Source: Posidonia oceanica (lineage: Eukaryota > Streptophyta > Magnoliopsida > Alismatales > Posidoniaceae). From it: 64,000 nt of DNA. Under the pieces are notes generated by a model that searched no databases, was not told where the DNA came from, and saw nothing but the letters and a program-made list of their open reading frames with translations. The stretch lies in the NCBI GenBank assembly GCA_037176725.1, contig JAZBRS010000026.1, positions 104,391,501 through 104,455,500 on the forward strand. Reading direction: 5' to 3'. Numbering within the stretch: position 1 is the first letter of the stretch; every line of letters starts with the position of its first letter. The position numbers and the translations under genes are program-made. Shown in pieces: positions 57,481 through 64,000 of the stretch.

Positions 57481-58085
57481 TGCTTTGTTGACCTGGTCAT
57501 GCTCCGGGGATCTTTCTGCTGGTTTGTTTTGCTTTGTTTGTCCGGTTGTGCTCCGGGGTTGCTTTGTTTGTTCGGTCATGCTCTGGGGTTTGCTTTGTTG
57601 TCCGGTTGTGCTCCGGGGTACCTGCTTTTGATTGACTTGCTTTGTTTGTCCGGTTGTGCTCTGGGGCTTGCTTTGTTTGTCCCGTGGTGCTCCGGGGCTT
57701 GCTTTATTTGTCCGGTGGTGCTCCGGGGCTTGCTTTGTTTGTCCGGTTGTGCTCTGGGGCTTGCTTTGTTTGTCCGATGGTGCTCCAGGGCTTGCTTTAT
57801 TTGTCCGATTGTGCTCTGGGGTACCTGCTTTTGATTGATTTGCTTTGTTATCCTGGTTATGCTCCGGGGATCTTTGCTTTGGTGTCTCGGTTATGCTCCG
57901 GGGATCTTTGCTTTGGTGTCCCGGTTATGCTCCGGGGATCTTTCTGATTGATTTGCTTTGTTGTCTCGGTTGTGCTCCGGGGATCTTTCTGATTGATTTG
58001 CTTTGTTGTCCCGGTTGTGCTCTGGGGATCTTTCTGATAGATTTGCTTTGTTGTCCTGGTTGTGCTCCGGGGATCTTTCTAATTG
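57481..58085 (-). repeat. Tandem array, 31-bp unit and longer variants
   Basis: 'cttgctttgtttgtccggtt' plus 'gtgctctgggg' repeats about 18 times. Variants include 'ggatctttctgattgattt' inserts. Because 31 is not a multiple of 3, all frames look open and similar. The Cys/Leu-rich ORFs here are artefacts of the repeat. Confidence 0.9.
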
Positions 58086-58089
58086 ATTT

Positions 58090-59360
58090 ACTGAGGGGAT
58101 TACCCAAGGGAGGAGGAAATAAACATGACATGCCTAGAGGAAGACCCGAGGGAGTCGGAAATAAAAGCTTGACGTGCCTAGGGGAAGACCCGAGGGAGTC
58201 GAAAATAAAAAACTGGACGTGCCTAGGAGAAGACCCGAGGGAGTCGAAAATAAAAACTTGACGTGCCTAAGGGAAGACCCGAGGGAGTCGAAAATAAAAA
58301 CTTGACGTGCCTATTGGAAGACCCAAGGGAGTCGAAAATAAAAACTTGACGTGCCTAGGGGAAGACTCGAGGGAGTCGAAAATAAAAACTTAACGTGCCT
58401 AGGGGAAGACCCGAGGGAGTTGAAAATAAAAACTTGACGTACCTAGGGGAAGACTCGAGGGAGTCGAAAATAAAAACTTGATGTGCCTAGGGGAAGACCC
58501 GAGGGAGTCGAAAATAAAAACTTGACGTGCCTAGGGGAAGACCCGAGGGAGTCGAAAATAAAAACATGACGTGCCTAGGGGAAGACCTGAGGGAGTCGAA
58601 AATAAAAACTTGACGTGCCTAGGGGAAGACCCGAGGGAGTCGAAAATAAAAACTTGACGTGCCTAGGGGAAGACCCGAGGGAGTCGAAAATAAAAACTTG
58701 ACGTGCCTAGGGGAAGACCCGAGGGAGTCGAAAATAAAAGCATGACGTACCTAGGGGAAGACCCGAGGGAGTCGAAAATAAAAACTTGACGTGCCTAGGG
58801 GAAGACCCAAGGGAGTCGAAAATAAAAACATGACATGCCTAGGGGAAGACCTGAGGGAGTCGAAAATAAAAACTTGACGTGCCTAGGGGAAGACCTGAGG
58901 GAGTCGAAAATAAAAACTTGACGTGCCTAGGGGAAGACCCGAGGGAGTCGAAAATAAAAACATGACGTGCCTAGGAGAAGACCCGAGGGAGTCGAAAATA
59001 AAAACTTGACGTGCCTAGGGGAAGACCCGAGGGAGTCGAAAATAAAAACTTGACATGCCTAGGGGAAGACCCGAGGGAGTCGAAAATAAAAACTTGACGT
59101 GCCTAAGGGAAGACCCAAGGGAGTTGAAAATAAAAACTTGATGTGCCTAGGGGAAGACCCGAGGGAGTCAAAAATAAAAACTTGACGTGCCTAGGGGAAG
59201 ACCCAAGGGAGTCGAAAATAAAAGCATGACGTGCCTATGGGAAGACCCAAGGGAGTCGAAAATAAAAACTTGACGTGCCTAGGGGAAGACCCGAGGGTGT
59301 CGAAAATAACAGCATGACGTGCCTAGGGGAAGACCCAAGGGAGTCGAAAAGGATACTTTT
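58090..59360 (-). repeat. Satellite-like array, 44-bp unit, about 28 copies
   Basis: 'cttgacgtgcctaggggaag' plus 'acccgagggagtcgaaaataaaaa' repeats head to tail with exact 44-base spacing (for example gtcg at 58507 and 58551). Copies differ by few substitutions, so the array is young. It lies in the 3' region of element D, a known birthplace of plant satellites. Confidence 0.97.
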
Positions 59361-59430
59361 TGGCTTTGCTTGCTTTGTTGACCCGGTGTGCTTCGGGTTC
59401 TTCTTTTCTGCTCTCAATTCTACTTTACCT

Positions 59431-59516
59431 CGTTGGACGCTTGATTGTTGGCGTTCAACGTTGGATGCTTCAAGCATCACGACTAACGTTGGAAGGCATT
59501 ACGGCCGCGTATAACG
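59431..59516 (+). repeat. GTTnnACGC cluster 19 (upstream of PMD gene 1)
   Basis: GTTGGACGCTTG, GGCGTTCAAC, GTTGGATGCTTC, ATCACGACTAAC, GTTGGAAGGC, GCGTATAACG. Lies 100 bases before the TATA box of PMD gene 1. Confidence 0.75.
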
Positions 59517-59616
59517 TCGCGAGATAGGCTGCTGTCTTTCCTATTTGGACACCACCGTTTTGGCAGTAAATTCCCAATTTTCTTTGCATTTCCATTCTGA
59601 TGAAAGCTCCACGGCC

Positions 59617-59623
59617 TATATTA
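59617..59623 (+). promoter_or_regulatory. TATA-like box of PMD gene 1
   Basis: TATATTA in ggcctatattagacc, 94 bases before the ATG at 59711. Confidence 0.45.
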
Positions 59624-59710
59624 GACCTCCTCTTGGCTTGAATCTCGTAGTTCAAACATCTATCTTCCTTCCCTTATTGATTTTGCTTGCTAGGGCTTTT
59701 GCTTCTCCTC

Positions 59711-61015
59711 ATGGATTTGAGTGATATCCCACGACATGCTTTCTAGGTGGCCGTCTTCTCCTCTCCTTCTGACATGGTGCAGCTTCGGCTGGAGGCCATA
59801 CCCAACCATTTGGCGAACCTGTTGGTGCATGAGAAGGTACTCCCTGTTTGCATCTTTTCCGCATACTCCCATTCTCGTACTTCTACTGATTTTTCCTTTA
59901 CTTCTTAGCCTCTATCTTCTGCCAACAATGACCGGGACTTGAAAGCCTATCAGCTGGACTGGGTTCAACAATTCTGCTCTTGGGCTTTGAAGAAGTACCG
60001 GGAACGCTTGGAGGAGGCTGGTTTCTGTCAGGCCCTTCGCCAGCTGCGGCAGCCTGTTGACTGGAAGGCACTCTTCGGCCTCTACGGGCTGTGGAATCCC
60101 TTGACTCATACGTTCTTTTCTTCTTCTGGGGAATTGACCATTCTCTTGGAGGAGGTGAGTGCCCTCCTAGGTATTCGACATGCCGACCCATCCATTTACT
60201 GCAGGGATGCCTACCTTCGACTCTGTTGTTGTACCGGAGGATCTGGTGCTGGATGGCTGTATCAAACTCTCCTCTTTGCGGAAATTTTTCTGGAAACAGC
60301 GCGACAGCATCCGCTCTATGGCTTCTTGCTTGGAATGCGTCTTCATTCTGATCGGGGGATTGGTGCTCTTCCCAAATGAAGCTCTGACTATTAGTGCCTA
60401 CCACACCGAACTCATGTGCATCTGCGTGCACAACCTGGAGAAGTGTTTGAGTCAGTCTGTTTTGGCTTTCACCATCCGGGGCTTATCCAGTGTCGGCCTC
60501 GGGGGGCCATTCTTTGGCTCACCATTCCTAGTTCTGCGTTGGTTGGAGGAGCACTTTCTTCTGCCTGCTTTTGATGCTAGCCTTCCCTTGGAGGAGCTCA
60601 TTCGCCGTTTATGCGCTTGCGAGGTCAAGTCCCAGATGGACTCCTTCAGTCCCCCCTCGTCTTTCAGGATAGTGTCTAACCCAAAGTATTTCCTGACGCT
60701 GATTGGGGCGACTGAGTTTGTGAGGTACAACCTTCAGCGTTGCTTCTCAATGCTGGGTACTCCTCGGGCTATACCTCCCTCGCCGCGTTTCTCTGATATG
60801 ATTCTTCCACGCTTGAGGGACACTCTTGGGGACATCATCCAGGTCTTCTATCAGGCTGGTACTTGGGAAGGGAAGGGGCGAAACTGAGTCCTTTCTGCAT
60901 GGGAGAACTCGAATGCGGATCGTGAAGCCATCTTTCTTGCAACTTATGACGCTTGGTACGAGGGCGTGTGTCCTAAATTGTTCAATGAATTTCCTTCAAA
61001 AAGGCAAAAAATGTA
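59711..61015 (+). pseudogene. PMD gene 1: antisense plant-mobile-domain ORF of element D
   Basis: The ATG at 59711 opens MDLSDIPRHAF. The first exon runs to 59836, a GT-AG intron covers 59837-59908, and the second exon continues in phase 0 with AYQLDWVQQFCSWALKKY. A frame change near 60195-60215 leads into PTFDSVVVPEDLVLDGC, then ILIGGLVLF, SAYHTELMC, GPFFGSPFLVLRWLEEHF and EFVRYNLQRCF. The tail ends FPSKRQKM with TAA at about 61013-61015. The family is the PMD/aminotransferase-like group of plant mobile proteins, recognised by layout. The exact biochemical role is unknown. TAG at codon 12 sits at a probable Gln. The gene is antisense to element D, and C has a homologue in the same relative place. 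A degenerate intron-bearing copy, not a working gene as read here. Confidence 0.72.
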
Positions 61016-61039
61016 ATTAGAAATGTATCCCTTATCATC

Positions 61040-61045
61040 AATAAA
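61040..61045 (+). terminator. Polyadenylation signal after PMD gene 1
   Basis: AATAAA about 25 bases after the PMD gene 1 stop, before cluster 20. Confidence 0.5.
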
Positions 61046-61135
61046 AATTTATCTCGTCTCTTTGGTCCATATTGAATGAATTGGTATGAATTAAATGAGA
61101 ATATCAGAATTCAGAAAACTTTCCTGAACTTAAAG

Positions 61136-61286
61136 CGTTGTACGCCCAACATGGAGCGTTCAACATTATACGCTGGAAATCTAGCGGCTAACATTTTAAC
61201 TTGCAAAACATTGGACGCCAGCATTGATGCGTATAACATCCTTTCTTCCTGAGGTATTGGACGCTGGGATTTACGCGTACAACGTT
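61136..61286 (+). repeat. GTTnnACGC cluster 20 (between the PMD genes, upstream of TATA)
   Basis: The longest cluster: GTTGTACGCC, GAGCGTTCAAC, ATTATACGCTGG, TAGCGGCTAAC, ATTGGACGCCAG, GATGCGTATAAC, ATTGGACGCTGG, TACGCGTACAAC. It ends six bases before the TATA box of PMD gene 2. Confidence 0.82.
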
Positions 61287-61292
61287 AAAAGG

Positions 61293-61298
61293 TATAAA
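61293..61298 (+). promoter_or_regulatory. TATA box of PMD gene 2
   Basis: TATAAA in aaaaggtataaaaccc, 105 bases before the ATG at 61398. Confidence 0.65.
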
Positions 61299-62234
61299 AC
61301 CCTCGTCCTACGCCACGGGTGGCCACTGATTTCCTTCTTCCTTTCTTCTCCGGCGACAGTGAACGGTCCAGCGAGCTTCTCCCTCACTCTGGCGATCATG
61401 GAGCGACAGATTAGCCATTTTTACACGAGAGCGGCGAAACGGGCGAGGATCGGACCCTCCCCTTTCGGCGAAACGGTGGTGGAGGCGGCGGCTAGGGCTG
61501 CTGCTGCGCAGGGGACGGCGGCGGGAGTGGCGGGAAATGCCGACGAGGGCATGGCAGGCGGCGGGGTGGCTGTGGCAGCTGTTCAGGCAGCTGCGTGGGC
61601 TGTTCCAGTGGTTCTGGTGCCTGGGTCTGCGGCTGCTGTGGCCGGGCTGGTTGCGGCGATCACCGTGGAGGCCGGGGTGGGCGTGGCAGGCGCGGTGGAG
61701 GCCGGTGGTGGTGCGGTGATGCCCGGGGCGACGTCCGGTGGTGATCTCGTAGCTGTGGGGGCAGAGACGGGGCCTACCGTGGGTGGTTCTACGGAAATCG
61801 AGGCAGTGGTCGGCGACGACGCTGTGGAGGCGGAGGTGACGGCCAGTGAGGCCATTGTGGGGGAGAGTTCTGGTTCCGGGGAGGCCGGAGAGACGACGGC
61901 GGAGGCGGTCACTAGTGCGAGCACTTCCTTCAGCTTGGGGGATTTCGAGGAGACGATCTCGGAGGCGAGACCTGAGGCCAGCCCAGTCGAGGCGGGGCTC
62001 TCGGAGGTGCCCAAGGTGCGGCCAGTTGACCCCCTCCTTGCGCAGTTTGATGAGGACGACAGTTGGTGGCGAAACATGGTGGACTTCGTCCGACGAGAGG
62101 CGGAGGGCATTGCAAGGGATCCCCCGGACTACTGGCGGGAGCAGATCCCTAGAGATGAGGTGCAAGTGTCGGGACCGCGTAGGGACGCGTCCCGCTCAGA
62201 GTACGCCACTATCACACTGGCTTCCACGGGGCAG

Positions 62235-62312
62235 GTATACATTTTTCATTCTTTTTTTTTTATTTTGGTAAATTATTTCATCTAGGCTGATAATTTTCAT
62301 ATTTGCTTGTAG
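62235..62312 (+). other. Intron 1 of PMD gene 2
   Basis: gtatac donor and T-rich 'gcttgtag' acceptor, 78 bases. Confidence 0.75.
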
Positions 62313-62960
62313 AGTCGAGCACCGGCCATGACCCGCTGCTACTGAGGTCAAATCCATCGGTCCTATGCCCTGTTGGCTTCTTTGCAGCAGGAGCGTTTGG
62401 ATTGGATGGGGTTTGGGCGTTTTTTGTCTATCCCGGACTTTCCCCTCCGTCCGATGTTTCTAAAGGCAGTTGCAGAGCGGTGGAGCTTTCGGACGAGCTC
62501 GATCGTTACTCGGGCAGGCGAGTTTGTCCTTTCACTTGAGGACATGGCACAGCTGACTGGTCTCCGGGTTACGGGCAGACCAGTGATAGGGAGAGTGTGC
62601 CCGAGCTACTCAGTTTTGGTGCAGGTGCTCGTGGGACACTAGCTAGCCATGAGCGGGGAGCAGCTCGTGGTGATCACCTCCGTGGTTCGCCGGGTGAGTG
62701 GGCTAGTGGAGACCGTCGACGGACCAAATGTGGAGGCTGACCACCAGCTGCGAGCTTTTTTCTTTGTGCTGTTTGGGGAGGTGCTTTTCTTACACTCCTC
62801 CTCGAAGCTCTCGACGTGGTTTCTTCCCCTTCTAGCGGACCTGGAGCGTGTGGGAGAGTACGCTTGGGGTGCGGCGAGCTTGGCGCACTTGTACTCCACC
62901 TTGTTCTGCTTCACCGATGGTAGTTCTCGCCAGCTGGGCGGGAACCTGCCTTTCCTTCAA

Positions 62961-63030
62961 GTAAATCAGCATATTTAAGCTTATATTGAATATTACATTC
63001 TTGCTAACAGCTTTCTTGTTTCACGTACAA
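62961..63030 (+). other. Intron 2 of PMD gene 2, acceptor damaged
   Basis: gtaaat donor. The expected acceptor before MWAWDHF reads 'acgtacaa' in place of AG. A G to A change would explain it. Confidence 0.6.
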
Positions 63031-63204
63031 ATGTGGGCATGGGACCACTTTGCCTTTCTACGTCCTGTCCCTCCTCTAGTTCCTCCTACCGGTGTCCCCA
63101 TTCCCCGGGGACTATTTTGGGCTGCTGCTGAGCAGGCCCTCGAGCCTGCTGATGACAACCGCTATGTCGGTCATCTACTTTTTGAGCTCCTTGTCCTGGC
63201 TCAG

Positions 63205-63278
63205 GTAACTTGCTTCTTTTAATTTCAGCTTCTGTTTATTTGTTCATGTTGCTTGCTGACATATATCGCTCTTTTCAG
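63205..63278 (+). other. Intron 3 of PMD gene 2
   Basis: gtaact donor and 'ctcttttcag' acceptor, 74 bases. Confidence 0.78.
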
Positions 63279-63764
63279 GTGGTGTGGCGTCCCTATGTTG
63301 AAGGAGAGCATGCAGACGTCCCCGAGATTGCCCGTGATCGGGCCATTTTCGACCGGGATGTATGGATCCACTGCTGGAACCACTACCACTTCCAGCAGAT
63401 CAGCAGGGCTGTACGACAGCTAGGGTGCCGGCAGGCTCGGCCTTCACCTCCTCCTCACCGAGTTTGGCGAGAGACACGCGGCGGGGGCAGTCGTGCTCGC
63501 CACTGGGTGGACGTCTACGGCCCACAGCTCCTGGACTGGGCCCGTCGTGGTTCCCTCGCTCCGACGGATGCTATAGAGGAGGACGAGGTGGACTGGGCTG
63601 CGTGGATAGACCGGGAGTTTTCCTCTTTGATGATCTTCCACCAGTCCCACTTCTTTGGACGCGGGAACCTTCCTTTGGAGGACACAGATCCCGGGGAGGT
63701 AGTGGTTTCCTGTGCAGCCCTGTTTGAGGAGGTTCAGTCTTCTCGTGCCCAACTAGAGATAGCG

Positions 63765-63833
63765 GTGAGCTTTTGAATTTCATTTTGTATATTGTTAATT
63801 CAATTTGGCTAACTGGCTTTCTTTCTTTTGCAG
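63765..63833 (+). other. Intron 4 of PMD gene 2
   Basis: gtgagc donor and 'ttcttttgcag' acceptor, 69 bases. Confidence 0.78.
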
Positions 63834-64000
63834 CTCAAGACGGCCGATGAGCAGGCTCAGCAGGAGCGCCACTTGACCCAGCAGCTCTCCGCTCTGACCG
63901 GGGAGATTGACCGTCTACGGGCCTCTGCTTCTCAGGTATTTTTTCACAAGTAGTTTTTGTAGTTTGGCTATGAATTGTGACTTGACTTGAATCTTCCTTT

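Larger units (their letters stand above)
61398..63935 (+). pseudogene. PMD gene 2: multi-exon plant mobile domain protein, antisense to element D (3' end beyond visible part)
   Basis: Exons 61398-62234, 62313-62960, 63031-63204, 63279-63764 and 63834-63935, all phase 0, with GT donors and AG acceptors except the third acceptor (CAA at 63028-63030). Exon 1: MERQISHFYTRAAKRAR, then about 230 residues rich in Ala, Gly, Val and Glu. Exons 2-4 hold the mobile domain: FLPLLADLERVGEYAWGAAS, LAHLYSTLF, LGGNLPFLQ, then MWAWDHFAFLRP and VVWRPY. These are hallmarks of the MAIN/MAIL-like PMD family. Exon 5 (TADEQAQQERHLTQQLSALT) is a coiled coil and ends at a donor, so the gene continues. TGA (about 62343) and TAG (about 62640) interrupt exon 2 at probable Trp/Arg and Gln positions. 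ATG 61398 is chosen because it follows the TATA box and clean 5' leader. No transferable function is known. Confidence 0.75.

Noticed and set aside
57499..57947. Cys/Leu-rich ORFs in several frames
   Set aside because: Direct products of the 31-bp repeat, which keeps all frames open. No independent support.
58090..59360. Regular 44-base repeats that could recall a CRISPR array
   Set aside because: The units are head to tail without unique spacers, in a plant retroelement 3' region. It is a tandem satellite.
1..64000. tRNA, rRNA or other structural RNA genes
   Set aside because: No cloverleaf, rRNA core or snRNA-like sequence was recognised by eye. A tRNAscan/Infernal run would be needed to exclude them formally.

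Overview
The window is nuclear plant DNA, almost certainly from a flowering plant. It holds one recognisable host gene, a BAHD acyltransferase at 5207-6717 with a spliceosomal intron and very GC-rich exons, set in AT-rich non-coding DNA. The GC-rich coding style recalls commelinid monocots, but I cannot name the species. From about 7984 to the right edge nearly everything is mobile DNA: a degenerate LINE, then several large Ty3/Gypsy elements of the Tat/Ogre type. The Tat assignment rests on the domain order gag - protease - RT - RNase H - second RNase H - integrase, the lack of a chromodomain, and antisense extra ORFs.

Layout. 1-1357: right part of a Tat-type LTR. 2190-2819: LINE tail with an RNase H domain. 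3833-4173: foldback element. 5085-6920: BAHD gene and flanks. 7984-15004: minus-strand LINE, cut by an LTR at 15005. 15005-18885: two LTRs of one family around a short satellite-like internal remnant. 18886-25946: element A (+), gag to mid-RT. 25947-26780: part of an LTR in reverse (E). 26781-41280: element B (+), 3.17-kb LTR, gag to integrase. 41281-55062: element C (+), sister of A, gag to integrase plus an antisense plant-mobile-domain (PMD) ORF. 55063 to beyond 64000: element D (-), read from its 3' LTR into satellite arrays and then two PMD genes on the + strand, antisense to D. The simplest model is a chain of nested insertions (LINE < A < E < B < C < D) in which only the left half of each element lies inside the window.

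Most notable signals. (1) About 20 clusters of short inverted repeats (arms GTTnnACGC and GCGTnnAAC, inner dinucleotide often compensated) lie in the non-coding parts of the A/C/D family: U3, 5' leader, 3' region, and upstream of the TATA boxes of both the LTRs and the antisense PMD genes. (2) D carries two antisense PMD genes. The second has at least five exons, all joined in phase 0, which can survive retrotransposition because the introns are antisense to the genomic RNA. (3) A and C both encode two tandem retropepsin domains followed by a G-patch. (4) The stops that break the elements are largely CAG to TAG or TGG to TAG/TGA, the pattern expected from deamination of methylated cytosine. 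(5) A 40-44 bp satellite monomer family occupies the 3' regions in an orientation that follows the element. All retroelement coding regions are interrupted and are annotated as pseudogenes.
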